The position numbers were made by a program, and so were the translations under genes. The notes beneath the pieces are model-generated. The model was not told the origin of the DNA, searched no databases, and saw nothing but the letters and a program-made list of their open reading frames with translations. Shown in pieces: positions 43,362 to 52,469 of a stretch of 52,469 nucleotides of DNA (position 1 is its first letter; every line of letters begins with the position of its first letter). Origin of the DNA: JAZQQB01 sp045628865 (GTDB lineage: Bacteria; Bacillota; Clostridia; Lachnospirales; Lachnospiraceae); the NCBI GenBank assembly GCA_045628865.1, contig JAZQQB010000054.1:1-52469 (forward strand), written 5' to 3'.

Positions 43362-43433
43362 TTATACATTCTTGTAAAAGGCAAAGAGGAAATTTTTGCC
43401 AAATAAACCAATAGAAGAGAAAGGATTTAAATT

Positions 43434-44828
43434 ATGGACGACGCTGGACCTACTGCCAGTATTATTTTATTTTTTGTATTGCTCCTTGTTGATATGATGT
43501 TTTTTGCATTTGGCTCATCCATCAGAACAGTGAATGACAAGGAAATTGAAAGAAAAGCCAATGAGGAGGATGACCCAAAGGCAAAACGACTACTTGCTAT
43601 GATTGATGATCCTGAGAAGTATGTAAATACCGTACAGCTTGTGGTGACGGTGATCAATTTGGTGATGGGTGCTTTTTTCTTAAATATTTGGGAGAAAAAA
43701 GTGCAAGCATTTTTACTATTCCATTTTGGCGAGGAGTTTTTAGGAACCTGGACTTTTGATGTATTAAGAGGAACGGGTATCGTACTTGCTGCATTTGCTA
43801 TGATCTATCTGCTTTTAACGGTTGGTATTTTGTGGCCAAAAAAGATCGCGGCACATAAGCCAGAGCAGGTTGCATACCTTTTGTTGACTCCGGTACGGTT
43901 TTTTATGTTTTTATTTACACCTCTGACCGGTCTTGTTTCTATGACAGTAAAAGGTTTGATGAGGGTATTTCATCTTCGTGATAAGGGTGAAGAATCAGAT
44001 GTGACAGAAGAAGAGATCATTGATATTGTAAATGAAGGTCATGAACAGGGTGTTTTAGAGGCCAGTGAAGTTGAGATGATCAACAATATCATTGAGTTTG
44101 GAGATAAAGAAGCAAAGGACATCATGACCCATACCAGAAATATTGTAGCCATTGAGAATACCATGTGTCTTCGTGAGGCTATGCAGTTTATGATGGATCA
44201 GAGTAATTCCCGATTTCCGGTTTTTGAGGAGAATTTGGATCACATTATTGGTATCTTATATGTAAAGGATGCTATGAAGATGCAGTGGCGGGGGGTTGAT
44301 ATGGAACGTCCGGTGACTGAAATCGAGGGACTTTTGCGAGAGGCACAGTTTATTCCAGAAACCAGCAATATCAATACTATGTTCGAGCGTATGCAGACAG
44401 AAAAGGTGCAGATGATGCTTGTTGTGGATGAGTATGGACAGACCTCTGGTCTTGTGACCATGGAGGATATCCTTGAGGAGATCGTTGGTAATATTTTGGA
44501 TGAATATGACGAAGATGAAGAACATATTGAGGAAAAGGGCGAGGATGTTTATGTGATCGATGGACTTACGCCGCTTTCTGAACTTTCGGAGCGCTTTGGA
44601 TTTGATTTTGAGGAAAGTGATTTTGAAACCTTAAATGGATTTATGATCTCGAAATTAGATAAGATCCCTGAGGAAAATGAGGAGTTTGAACTGGATTTTC
44701 AGGGTTATCATTTAAAAATCCTTTCTGTGGAAAAAAGAATGATCGCAAGTGTGGAGGTTACCAAACTTCCTGACAGTAATGAAGAAACGGAATGTATAGC
44801 GGAGGAGCCAGAGAATAAAGAGGACTGA
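43434..44828 (+). CDS. CNNM/CBS-domain transporter-like protein (HlyC/CorC family)
   Basis: The 464-residue membrane protein belongs to the group often annotated as hemolysin or magnesium/cobalt efflux proteins. The N-terminal DUF21/CNNM domain (about 1-190) has four hydrophobic segments, for example IILFFVLLLVDMMFFAFG, VVTVINLVMGAFFL and IVLAAFAMIYLLLTVGILW. Two CBS domains follow (about 225-285 and 295-350, with NSRFPVFEENLDHIIGILYVKD and MMLVVDEYGQTSGLVTMEDI). A CorC_HlyC domain (about 360-445) and an acidic tail end the protein. Magnesium-related transport is the family expectation and not shown here. AGAAAGGA precedes ATG 43434, and the gene has its own promoter. Confidence 0.92.
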   Translation: MDDAGPTASIILFFVLLLVDMMFFAFGSSIRTVNDKEIERKANEEDDPKAKRLLAMIDDPEKYVNTVQLVVTVINLVMGAFFLNIWEKKVQAFLLFHFGEEFLGTWTFDVLRGTGIVLAAFAMIYLLLTVGILWPKKIAAHKPEQVAYLLLTPVRFFMFLFTPLTGLVSMTVKGLMRVFHLRDKGEESDVTEEEIIDIVNEGHEQGVLEASEVEMINNIIEFGDKEAKDIMTHTRNIVAIENTMCLREAMQFMMDQSNSRFPVFEENLDHIIGILYVKDAMKMQWRGVDMERPVTEIEGLLREAQFIPETSNINTMFERMQTEKVQMMLVVDEYGQTSGLVTMEDILEEIVGNILDEYDEDEEHIEEKGEDVYVIDGLTPLSELSERFGFDFEESDFETLNGFMISKLDKIPEENEEFELDFQGYHLKILSVEKRMIASVEVTKLPDSNEETECIAEEPENKED

Positions 44829-44992
44829 TTCTTTTCAATGACTGTCTGTTATCTGCTTTTTCTACTTGCAAAGTCTTTCAAAATGATGTAAAGTGAATAT
44901 TGTTGTGCCAATCAGCACGACTTTTCATTTAAGAAATTCCCATTTTGGGTAAGATAGAGAGATTTATTGAAAGACGAAAAGGAGAATGAGGT

Positions 44993-45721
44993 ATGTCAGG
45001 ACATTCAAAATTTGCCAACATCAAACATAAGAAAGAAAAAAATGATGCTGCAAAGGGTAAGATTTTTACAATCATCGGTAGAGAAATTGCAGTAGCTGTT
45101 AAAGAAGGCGGTCCAGATCCTAAGAACAACTTTAAATTAGCAACTGTTATCGCAAAAGCAAAAGCGAACAACGTTCCTAACGATACAATCGAAAGAGGTA
45201 TCAAAAAAGCTGCTGGTGAAGGTAGTGCTGTAAACTACGAATACCTTACATATGAAGGATATGGTCCTAATGGTGTAGCAATCATCGTTGATACATTAAC
45301 AGATAACAAAAACCGTACAGCTTCTAACGTAAGAAGTGCCTTCACAAAGGGTGGCGGAAGCATCGGAACAACAGGTTGTGTTTCTTTCATGTTTGATAAG
45401 AAGGGCCAGATCATCATTGATAAAGAAGAATGCGAAATGAACGCAGATGATCTTATGATGGTTGCACTTGATGCAGGTGCTGAAGATTTTAACGAGGAAG
45501 ATGATTCATATGAAATCATCACAGATCCAGATTCCTTCCAGGCTGTATACGATGCATTGGTTGAAGCTAAGTTAGAGTTTGTTTCTGCAGAGGTTACAAT
45601 GATTCCTCAGAACTATGTTGATCTTACAGATGAAAATGCGATCAAGCAGTTACAGAGAACATTGGATCTTTTAGAAGAAGATGATGATGTACAGAATGTA
45701 TATCATAACTGGAATGAATAA
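44993..45721 (+). CDS. yebC: YebC/PmpR (TACO1) family protein
   Basis: The 242-residue protein starts MSGHSKFANIKHKKEKNDAAKGK and has YEGYGPNGVAIIVDTLTDNKNRT in the middle domain, both diagnostic. Members act as DNA-binding regulators in some bacteria and as translation factors relieving proline-type stalling in others; which applies here is unknown. Strong ribosome binding site AAAGGAG, highly biased codon use suggesting strong expression. It is a single gene: 164 bp separate it from the CorC-like gene, and a weak promoter (TTGCAA, 17 nt, TAAAGT at 44866-44894) may serve it. Confidence 0.95.
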   Translation: MSGHSKFANIKHKKEKNDAAKGKIFTIIGREIAVAVKEGGPDPKNNFKLATVIAKAKANNVPNDTIERGIKKAAGEGSAVNYEYLTYEGYGPNGVAIIVDTLTDNKNRTASNVRSAFTKGGGSIGTTGCVSFMFDKKGQIIIDKEECEMNADDLMMVALDAGAEDFNEEDDSYEIITDPDSFQAVYDALVEAKLEFVSAEVTMIPQNYVDLTDENAIKQLQRTLDLLEEDDDVQNVYHNWNE

Positions 45722-45840
45722 TAATATTATCTGAAATATTATATAGAATTAATGAAGCGTCATTTTATCGGGTTTTGACACAATAGTTTATAGCATTGCT
45801 AAGCGTTGTTTCAATTGTCTGAATAAATGGCGCTTTTTGT

Positions 45841-45869
45841 TTGAAAAATTCAAACAACTATGATATGAT
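45841..45869 (+). promoter_or_regulatory. promoter of the 45948 membrane-protein gene
   Basis: TTGAAA at 45841, 17-nt spacer, TATGAT at 45864-45869. The transcript would begin about five bases before the hairpin at 45881. Confidence 0.75.
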
Positions 45870-45880
45870 AATAGAGAGTA

Positions 45881-45920
45881 GTGTGTAAAATAGAATATTT
45901 TACACACCGGTCTATTTGTT
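45881..45920 (+). promoter_or_regulatory. 5' leader hairpin motif, copy 1
   Basis: A perfect 12-bp stem (GTGTGTAAAATA/TATTTTACACAC) with GAA loop is followed by CGGTCTATTTGTT. The same hairpin plus CGGTCTATTTGTT occurs before ftsK at 48132. It sits at the 5' end of the predicted transcript. Confidence 0.65.
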
Positions 45921-45947
45921 TGAATTGATGCTGTGGAGGCCTCATTT

Positions 45948-47996
45948 ATGAAATTAAAGAAGAATTGGTTTAGTTTTGTGATATGGGCAGTGCTTTCGGT
46001 TTTGTCAGGCACGTATCTTGCTGTGAATGTAATTTATATCACAGCTTCTTTGGGTTTTCATAACAATGACACCTTGATTGGATTTGTTTGTTTGTCATTG
46101 GTGTTTTGTTTTGCATTTTATGAGTTGTTGTCAGCCCTGATCAGGAGCGTTTTGAATGTGGGCTTTTTGTCAGATGGATTGAAGAAACATATAGTCAGAG
46201 TTCTGGTGATTTTGATTTTTGTTGGATCTTATTTATATCGTTTTTCTCATTTATCACAGACACATTTTTGGCTGAGTAATTCAGACAGACTGTATTCTAT
46301 GGCATATTATTTTGACAGACCATCTATGAATTTTAAATCATTGATAGAAGTTTTGTACGTGGATCTGTTACATATTACTTTTACACTGTTTGGAAAGACA
46401 ACAACCATTGCATTACTTTTCCAGTTCTGTTTGGAACAATTAGATTTGATTTTATTTTATTTCTTAGTAAAAAAGATATCATCACGGGGAACAGGATGCT
46501 TTTTCCTTTTTCTGGCTTCTGTTTTGAAATGCTACAATGATGGAATTTCTGAGCTGAGCATTGAACCGCTTTTAATCTTCTTTATGCTGTTTGTATTGTT
46601 TACCTTTGCAGCTTTTTATGAAGTATGTTTGAAACATTATGATCATGGCGTGATCGCTGAATTTTTGTTTGGGTTATGTGGCGCTTTGTGTGGTGCTATA
46701 ACGGCATTAGATGTAGTTGGATTTATTGTTACACTGACTCTTTTGGCTACTTTGATCACAGAGACAAGGTTGTCTGATAAGAAAGTGACAGAGGGAGATC
46801 AGACGCTGTACGAGCGTATGCCTTTGTATGCTATTTATTTTGCGGTTATGGCCGTAGCAGCATTTTTCCTGGTGCTTTTTCTATTCCAGGATGATAAGTC
46901 AACAATGACAATCTCACTGCATCAGTATTATGAGAGATATTTTTCCGATGTCCACTTTGGCTTTTATTCAATTGCTTATCATGAGAATACAGTGTTTGGT
47001 TTTTTGATCGGTGTATTGGAGACCATGTGGTTTTTCGTTTTTTTATCTGTTCCGTATGATTTTGCCAGATTCGGCACATTGTTATGGTTAGGTATTAGTT
47101 TGATACAATATCTGCATTTCAATGTACATGATTACTCTATGATCAGCAGTTTGTTTTCATTGTTGCTTTGTGTGGGCGGTGTTTATGGAATTGTTTATCA
47201 TCAAAAACATACTTTAGGGTATGCTGGTAAGAAGGTGATTGCCTTCGAGGATTACCATGATAGCAAGGAGTACAGAGAGTCCAAGATTGAACCCGAGGCA
47301 TCAGCAAACGGAGATGCTGATTGGAATCAAAACTTTTCTGATGGACGTAAAACGGCGAATGAATCATTTGAGTCAGTTTTGAACAATGAGTTAGTTGAGG
47401 AGGTAGAACCAGTGATTGCAGAGGGAGTAGCTGACAGTGGTCTATCAGCAATGCAGATCGTATTGCCGGTGACTGAGAATGCAAAAGAGAAGCTTTCTAT
47501 GAAACAGGATGTGACAATGGAAACTGAGGATGAAGATGAGGATGAGATTCTAGATGCGTCCGAGTTGCCAATTGATCATGTGATCAAGGGCGCACAGGAT
47601 GAGTCGGAAAGTCCTTCTATCCAGGTTGAGGAATCAGAATTCCCGGATAATCCAATGGAAAAAGAGAATGTTTTGGATTCACCTGCAGTGATCAAGATTC
47701 CAGAAGCCGTGAATGCACCTGTAAGTCAGGTATTGCACTTACAAATTGATAATTTGCAACAGAATGGATCAAGTCAAAAGGATATTCAGCCATTGAAGTA
47801 TCTGCAGCGGGATGTTCCTGAACTAGTGACCAGAGAAGAAGTACCAGAAAAGAGCGAAGTTGCTAAGATCGCACAGATGACAAAGCCACCTGTGAAACAG
47901 CCAAAGAAGCGATTACAGTTTACAATAGAGGAAATCGACAATTGGGATTATGATATTACAGATATTCCTATAGATGATGATTTTGATATTAAGTAG
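45948..47996 (+). CDS. polytopic membrane protein with long acidic cytoplasmic tail, unknown
   Basis: The 682-residue protein has about nine or ten hydrophobic spans in residues 1-425, with SDRLYSMAYYFDRPSMNF after the third. This layout loosely resembles GT-C glycosyltransferases, but the catalytic acidic loop is not clear. The remaining 250 residues are hydrophilic and acidic with low complexity (TEDEDEDEILDASELP) and end in DYDITDIPIDDDFDIK, so the tail is probably cytoplasmic. ATG 45948 follows GTGGAGG. It is a single gene with its own promoter, leader hairpin and terminator, just upstream of ftsK. The shared leader motif suggests some joint control with ftsK, but no role can be stated. 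Confidence 0.8.
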   Translation: MKLKKNWFSFVIWAVLSVLSGTYLAVNVIYITASLGFHNNDTLIGFVCLSLVFCFAFYELLSALIRSVLNVGFLSDGLKKHIVRVLVILIFVGSYLYRFSHLSQTHFWLSNSDRLYSMAYYFDRPSMNFKSLIEVLYVDLLHITFTLFGKTTTIALLFQFCLEQLDLILFYFLVKKISSRGTGCFFLFLASVLKCYNDGISELSIEPLLIFFMLFVLFTFAAFYEVCLKHYDHGVIAEFLFGLCGALCGAITALDVVGFIVTLTLLATLITETRLSDKKVTEGDQTLYERMPLYAIYFAVMAVAAFFLVLFLFQDDKSTMTISLHQYYERYFSDVHFGFYSIAYHENTVFGFLIGVLETMWFFVFLSVPYDFARFGTLLWLGISLIQYLHFNVHDYSMISSLFSLLLCVGGVYGIVYHQKHTLGYAGKKVIAFEDYHDSKEYRESKIEPEASANGDADWNQNFSDGRKTANESFESVLNNELVEEVEPVIAEGVADSGLSAMQIVLPVTENAKEKLSMKQDVTMETEDEDEDEILDASELPIDHVIKGAQDESESPSIQVEESEFPDNPMEKENVLDSPAVIKIPEAVNAPVSQVLHLQIDNLQQNGSSQKDIQPLKYLQRDVPELVTREEVPEKSEVAKIAQMTKPPVKQPKKRLQFTIEEIDNWDYDITDIPIDDDFDIK

Positions 47997-47997
47997 G

Positions 47998-48033
47998 TTT
48001 AAACCCGGACATTATGTCCGGGTTTTATTATAT
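47998..48033 (+). terminator. intrinsic terminator after the membrane-protein gene
   Basis: AAACCCGGAC-ATTAT-GTCCGGGTTT, a perfect 10-bp stem, then TATTATATT. Confidence 0.85.
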
Positions 48034-48060
48034 TAGTTTTGAAGACTTGGTCTAATTTCA

Positions 48061-48089
48061 ATGACAAATAAACGAAAAAATGATATAAT
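48061..48089 (+). promoter_or_regulatory. promoter of ftsK
   Basis: ATGACA at 48061, 17-nt spacer, perfect TATAAT at 48084-48089. The predicted leader is about 140 nt long and structured. Confidence 0.75.
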
Positions 48090-48131
48090 GGAATTAGTAG
48101 TGCGTAGCACGATTTAAGATAATGGAGATTA

Positions 48132-48198
48132 GTGTGAAAAATGATATTTTTCACACCGGTCTATTTGTTGTCCCCTTTTGTGGTGCACAAATAGACCG
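48132..48198 (+). promoter_or_regulatory. 5' leader hairpin motif, copy 2, before ftsK
   Basis: An 11-bp stem (GTGTGAAAAAT/ATTTTTCACAC) with GAT loop, then CGGTCTATTTG pairing perfectly with CAAATAGACCG at 48188-48198. The first hairpin and CGGTCTATTTGTT match copy 1 at 45881. A T-A pair there is an A-T pair here, so the pairing is kept. Confidence 0.65.
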
Positions 48199-48233
48199 CT
48201 CCGGATTTCACGGAGTGAAATGGAGATTAGGAT

Positions 48234-51212
48234 ATGAGTTCTAGTAGTGTATCAGGAAAAAGCAGCTCTTCGGGGAAAAGTGCAGCTGCTAAGAAGGCCA
48301 GTGCGGTTAGAAAACCTGCAGCTAGCGGAAAGAATACCAAGGTGACCAAGCGTGGTCCATCTAAGGGTTCTAGAGCAAAGCAGGATGAAGCAAAGCTTTC
48401 TGTATGGGAGGACCCGATTGCGAAGGAAATCATTTTGATTTTGGTGGGTTGCGCTGCAATCTTTTTATTTTTGTGTAATTTTGGTTTGATCGGGCCGGTT
48501 GGAAAGGCCATTAGTAGTGTGCTGTTTGGTGTTTTTGGCGTGTTTAATTATATTTTGCCCCTTCTTGTTGCAGGGTTGATCTTCTTTGAGGCGTCTAATG
48601 CAGGTAATCTGCATGCTACTTTGAAAATAGTGGCTTGTGTTGTGCTCTTTTTCATGTTAGGTATTTTTGCCGAAGTAATCGGTGGCGCCATGAATCAAAT
48701 GAGTGAATTTCAGTTTGTCTTTTTGTATAAATATAGTGCTGCAAAGCATGGCGGTGGTGTGATCAGTGGTAGTTTGGCATATTTTTTGTGCCACTATTTA
48801 AGCCGTGTGGGCTGTATTTTTTTGACAATTGCCATTAGTATCATTTGTGTGATATTGATTTCTGAAAAGTCCTTGATCTATTTGATCAAAAGCGGTGGCA
48901 TCAAGGCCTATGAAAAGACCAAAAGTGGTGTGGATCGCTCCAAACAGCATTCTTATGAAAGAAGACAGAATGCCTATGAGCGACGCAAACAGCAAATTGA
49001 AGAAGAGGAGCTTCGGGAACAGGAGCGTATTCTTCGTATGGATAAAAAAGCAGATGGTGTGACCATCCATACACTTCGTGAAAAGGAAGAGGCGGAAATG
49101 GTGGCCAAGATTCGTGATGATATTCATGAGATCATGTTTCGTGAGGAAGAGATGGAAGCACCTGTACAGCCCAAAAAGAAACGTTCGAAGCGTGCGATGG
49201 ATTATGAGGAAGAACTGAATGATTATCAGGGAGAACAGACGGAAAGCTACCAGGAACCATCCAATGAACAGATTGAATATCAGCCTGAAATGCAGGAATA
49301 TGAGACTGGATCCAATGCCTTTGACGATGCTGTACTAGAAAAGCAGTGGCAGGATGGTCAATGGGATTTCAATACGCAGTATGCTGACGGACAGGAAACC
49401 TATGATGATGAATATGAAGATGAATATGCTTATCAGGGCGAAATCCGTTTTCATGAAGAGGAGCCTGATGAAGAGCCCCCTAGCCTAGTGGCTAAATTTA
49501 ACATGCCAACTTATTCTGATCATGCTTATGCCCATGCAGATAGTCCTTATGAAACACAGTTTGAGGAAAAACAGTCAGATCATTTTGCAGAAGAGGATCC
49601 TACTGCACTTTTAAGGAAGGTGCAGTCTTATGATAGGGATAATCGACCAAAGGCATCCCTTAATAAGGAAGAATCTGCCAAAAGTTTAGAGGATACTTCA
49701 AGAGAGATCGCAAAGCAGCAGATGCAGCAGCCTCCGAAAAAATATATTTTCCCTCCGCTTAGCTTACTGAGACGACCAGATTCGAAAAGGGGTGGAGATT
49801 CACAGGATAAATTGCGTGAAACAGCACAGCGTTTGCAGCAGACTCTGCAGAATTTTGGTGTTAACGTTACTATTACCAATATTTCTCAGGGACCAACTGT
49901 TACCAGATATGAGTTACAGCCGGAGCAGGGTGTTAAGGTTTCTAAGATTGTAGGTCTGACTGATGATATCAAGTTGAACTTAGCTGCAACTGATATCCGT
50001 ATGGAAGCCCCAATTCCGGGAAAGGCAGCCATTGGTATCGAGGTTCCAAACCAGGAAGCTGTTTCTGTTGGCTTTTATGATCTTGTTTCAACAAGAGATT
50101 TCAAAGATTTTTCATCCAATCTTGCATTTGCAGTGGGTAAGGATATTGGAGGAAAGGTTATCATTGCAGATATTGCCAAGATGCCTCATTTGCTTATTGC
50201 AGGTGCTACAGGTTCTGGTAAGTCAGTTTGTATCAATACCATTATCATGAGTATTTTGTACAAGGCAACACCTGATGATGTCAAGATGATCATGATCGAT
50301 CCAAAGGTAGTTGAGCTTAGTGTTTATAATGGTATTCCTCATCTTTTGATCCCGGTTGTCACTGAGGCAAAAAAAGCTGCAGGTGCATTACAGTGGGGTG
50401 TGGCTGAGATGACAGATCGTTATCAGAAATTTGCAGAGATGAATGTCAGAGATGTGAAGGGCTACAATGCAAAGCTTGAGGAAATGCGTAAGAACGGAGT
50501 AGAGGATGTTCCTGCCAAAATGCCTCAGATTGTCATTATTGTAGATGAGTTGGCGGATTTGATGATGGTTGCGCAAAATGAAGTAGAAGAAGCAATTTGT
50601 CGTTTGGCACAGCTAGCAAGAGCTGCAGGTATCCATTTGATCATTGCAACCCAAAGACCATCTGTTGATGTTATCACTGGTCTTATCAAAGCAAACATGC
50701 CAAGTAGAGTTGCCTTTGCAGTATCCAGTGGTGTGGATTCCAGAACCATTCTGGATCAGGTGGGTGCTGAGAAACTGCTTGGTAAGGGTGATATGCTTTT
50801 CTATCCACAGGGCTATACAAAGCCTGCCAGATTGCAGGGCGCCTTTATTTCTGATGATGAAGTTTCAGATGTTGTAGACTTTTTAAAGAACCAGGTCATC
50901 GGCAATGTATATAATGAAGAAATCCAGGAAAAAATCCAGACTATGAAGAGTGCTGGAGGTGGCATGAACTCTACAGATACAGAATCTGGATATGATGAGT
51001 TGTTTGAACAGGCTGCCAGACGTATTTTTGAGCGTAATAAGGCAAGTATCGGTGATCTGCAAAGAGGGCTTAAAGTTGGCTTTAACCGTGCTGCCAGAAT
51101 TATGGACCAGTTGTGTGAAGCAGGAGTTGTTGGGGACGATGAAGGAACCAAACCAAGAAAAATCTTAATGAGTGAGGAACAATTTGAGGAGTTCGTTGAA
51201 ACTTACTTATAA
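48234..51212 (+). CDS. ftsK: DNA translocase FtsK/SpoIIIE
   Basis: The 992-residue motor pumps chromosomal DNA through closing septa during division or sporulation. A Ser/Lys/Ala-rich start is followed by four membrane spans (about 63-212). A long charged linker (about 230-520) is acidic and Gln/Tyr-rich. The motor domain (about 525-910) has Walker A GATGSGKSVC at 657 onward and Walker B IVIIVDELADLMM. The C-terminal gamma winged helix (about 925-985: YDELFEQAARRIFERNKASI...) recognises polar DNA sequences. Bacillus SpoIIIE is about 790 residues, so the linker is longer here. ATG 48234 has GGAGATTAGG upstream. A structured leader with the shared hairpin motif precedes it. Confidence 0.96.
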   Translation: MSSSSVSGKSSSSGKSAAAKKASAVRKPAASGKNTKVTKRGPSKGSRAKQDEAKLSVWEDPIAKEIILILVGCAAIFLFLCNFGLIGPVGKAISSVLFGVFGVFNYILPLLVAGLIFFEASNAGNLHATLKIVACVVLFFMLGIFAEVIGGAMNQMSEFQFVFLYKYSAAKHGGGVISGSLAYFLCHYLSRVGCIFLTIAISIICVILISEKSLIYLIKSGGIKAYEKTKSGVDRSKQHSYERRQNAYERRKQQIEEEELREQERILRMDKKADGVTIHTLREKEEAEMVAKIRDDIHEIMFREEEMEAPVQPKKKRSKRAMDYEEELNDYQGEQTESYQEPSNEQIEYQPEMQEYETGSNAFDDAVLEKQWQDGQWDFNTQYADGQETYDDEYEDEYAYQGEIRFHEEEPDEEPPSLVAKFNMPTYSDHAYAHADSPYETQFEEKQSDHFAEEDPTALLRKVQSYDRDNRPKASLNKEESAKSLEDTSREIAKQQMQQPPKKYIFPPLSLLRRPDSKRGGDSQDKLRETAQRLQQTLQNFGVNVTITNISQGPTVTRYELQPEQGVKVSKIVGLTDDIKLNLAATDIRMEAPIPGKAAIGIEVPNQEAVSVGFYDLVSTRDFKDFSSNLAFAVGKDIGGKVIIADIAKMPHLLIAGATGSGKSVCINTIIMSILYKATPDDVKMIMIDPKVVELSVYNGIPHLLIPVVTEAKKAAGALQWGVAEMTDRYQKFAEMNVRDVKGYNAKLEEMRKNGVEDVPAKMPQIVIIVDELADLMMVAQNEVEEAICRLAQLARAAGIHLIIATQRPSVDVITGLIKANMPSRVAFAVSSGVDSRTILDQVGAEKLLGKGDMLFYPQGYTKPARLQGAFISDDEVSDVVDFLKNQVIGNVYNEEIQEKIQTMKSAGGGMNSTDTESGYDELFEQAARRIFERNKASIGDLQRGLKVGFNRAARIMDQLCEAGVVGDDEGTKPRKILMSEEQFEEFVETYL

Positions 51213-51290
51213 TGAACTGTTCAATGGGTCAAAGGTTGTGGGAAAAGTTGGCGTAATTTAGTTATTTTTTAACAATCTTTTATCATTTAC

Positions 51291-51319
51291 TTGAAAGATT
51301 AGCATAAATTAGATATATT
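51291..51319 (+). promoter_or_regulatory. promoter of fhs
   Basis: TTGAAA at 51291, 17-nt spacer, TATATT at 51314-51319, about 42 bp before the start codon. Confidence 0.75.
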
Positions 51320-51361
51320 AGAATGCAGTATGAGATGAAAACTTTTTTGAAGGAGTGTTTT

Positions 51362-52469
51362 ATGAAAACAGATATCGAAATTGCACAGGAAGCAGAAATT
51401 CTGCCTATTAAAGAGGTTGCTAAGACAATCGGCATAGAAGAGGATGATCTTGAACTTTACGGTAAGTACAAAGCAAAGCTTTCCAATGAGTATTTAAAGA
51501 AAATCGAGAACAATAAAGAAGGTAAGCTGATCCTTGTAACAGCAATCAACCCAACTCCAGCTGGAGAAGGAAAAACTACAGTTTCAGTTGGTTTAGGTCA
51601 GGCTTTCCACAAATTGGGTAAGAAAGCAATCGTTGCTTTACGTGAGCCTTCTTTGGGTCCATGTTTTGGAATTAAAGGTGGTGCTTCAGGCGGTGGTTAT
51701 TCTCAGGTTGTACCTATGGAAGATTTAAACCTTCATTTTACAGGTGATTTCCATGCGATTACAACAGCCAATAACCTTTGTGCTGCAATCCTTGATAACC
51801 ATATCCATCAGGGAAATGAATGCAATATTGATGTAAATAGAGTTGTATTTAAACGTTGTGTAGATTTAAATGACCGTGCACTTCGTAACATTGTGTGTGG
51901 TTTGGGAAGAAGCGTAGATGGTATTCCAAGAGAAGACCATTTTGTTATCACAGTTGCTACTGAATTAATGGCAATTGTATGTCTTGCCAACGATATGCAT
52001 GACTTAAAGGATCGTTTATCTAAGATGATCGTTGCTTACTCAAGAGATGGCAAGCCAGTGACAGCTGGTGATATCAAGGCCGTTGGTTCTATGGCTGCGT
52101 TATTAAAGGATGCCATCAAGCCTAACATGATCCAGACACTTGATCATTCAGTTGCATTTGTTCACGGTGGACCATTTGCTAACATTGCACATGGATGTAA
52201 CTCAGTTCGTGCTACAAAGACAGCTCTTAAGCTCGCTGACTATGTAATTACTGAGGCTGGATTTGGTGCAGATCTTGGTGCCGAGAAATTCTTTGACATT
52301 AAATGTAGAATGGCTGGTCTTAAGCCAGATGCTGTTGTACTTGTTGCAACTATTAGAGCTCTTAAATACAACGGTGGAGTTGCAAAAGAAGATTTAGGTC
52401 AGGAGAATCTTGAGGCTCTTAAGAAGGGTATTGTAAACCTTGAGAAGCATATCGAGAACCTTCAGAAAT
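51362..52469 (+). CDS. fhs: formate-tetrahydrofolate ligase, 3' end cut by the window
   Basis: The first 369 residues of a protein that is normally about 555 residues long are present; the frame is open to the last base. The enzyme makes 10-formyl-tetrahydrofolate from formate, tetrahydrofolate and ATP, feeding purine synthesis and one-carbon metabolism, and is also a step of the acetogenic pathway. The P-loop PTPAGEGKTT lies near residue 63 and LREPSLGPCFGIKGGA follows; TGDFHAITTANNL is also typical. AGGAGTG precedes ATG 51362. It has its own promoter. Nothing in the window indicates acetogenesis, so a general folate role is the safer reading. Confidence 0.96.
   Translation, partial: MKTDIEIAQEAEILPIKEVAKTIGIEEDDLELYGKYKAKLSNEYLKKIENNKEGKLILVTAINPTPAGEGKTTVSVGLGQAFHKLGKKAIVALREPSLGPCFGIKGGASGGGYSQVVPMEDLNLHFTGDFHAITTANNLCAAILDNHIHQGNECNIDVNRVVFKRCVDLNDRALRNIVCGLGRSVDGIPREDHFVITVATELMAIVCLANDMHDLKDRLSKMIVAYSRDGKPVTAGDIKAVGSMAALLKDAIKPNMIQTLDHSVAFVHGGPFANIAHGCNSVRATKTALKLADYVITEAGFGADLGAEKFFDIKCRMAGLKPDAVVLVATIRALKYNGGVAKEDLGQENLEALKKGIVNLEKHIENLQK

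Noticed and set aside
45722..45840. Clean terminator after yebC
   Set aside because: Complementary pieces (AAGCGTCATTT with AAATGGCGCTTTTT) are about 60 nt apart with mismatches; pairing is possible but too weak to call.

Overview
The window reads as a chromosomal segment of a low-GC Clostridia genome, most likely Lachnospiraceae. The grounds are A/T-rich codon use, strong AGGAGG-type ribosome binding sites, a leucine T-box, Rex, an archaeal/fungal-type Asd, a probable Re-citrate synthase next to a eukaryote-type NADP isocitrate dehydrogenase, BspA-like leucine-rich-repeat surface proteins with a class B sortase, and many short palindromic intergenic elements. No species can be named from the sequence alone. 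No phage, integrase, transposase, cas gene or rRNA is visible.

Layout. 1-2000 is almost free of protein genes: palindrome clusters, a tRNA-Thr(CGU) on the minus strand, and an apparently non-coding transcription unit (about 956-1417) with a consensus promoter and a 17-bp terminator hairpin. 2027-6155 carries argH, asd and a DUF234-type ATPase. 6437-12508 is a likely operon: a small unknown protein, a large type IA topoisomerase with six C-terminal zinc repeats, and an O-antigen-ligase-like membrane protein. 12617-14044 encodes a low-complexity zinc-ribbon protein. A leucine T-box then controls leuS and a second gene that looks like a free-standing copy of the LeuRS C-terminal half. 17840-20150 holds palindromic elements, two small unknown minus-strand genes, a six-copy hairpin array and a Cys-rich small protein. 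20161-23823 is a cytoplasmic GH2 beta-galactosidase-like enzyme. 24024-33814 is a sortase B / BspA-LRR surface module. 33815-34960 is a gene-free tract with an exact 84-bp hairpin array. 35823-39371 is a citrate-to-2-oxoglutarate unit (Re-citrate synthase, GntR regulator, icd), with a GntR-like palindrome over the first gene's -10 box. 39651-52469 is housekeeping: rex, a coiled-coil protein, nnr, an unpaired mazF, a CorC-like protein, yebC, a membrane protein with an acidic tail, ftsK/spoIIIE, and the 5' part of fhs, cut by the window end.

How the genes work together. argH, asd, citrate synthase/icd and leuS serve amino-acid supply and use. The sortase sits directly upstream of a substrate with a C-terminal sorting signal. 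Rex and Nnr both concern NAD(P)H state or repair. The least explained material is RNA- or DNA-structural: the 956-1417 transcript, two different hairpin arrays, a dispersed terminal-inverted-repeat element with compensatory stem changes, and a hairpin leader shared by the membrane-protein gene and ftsK. The most unusual protein-coding feature is the LeuRS-like fragment behind the T-box.
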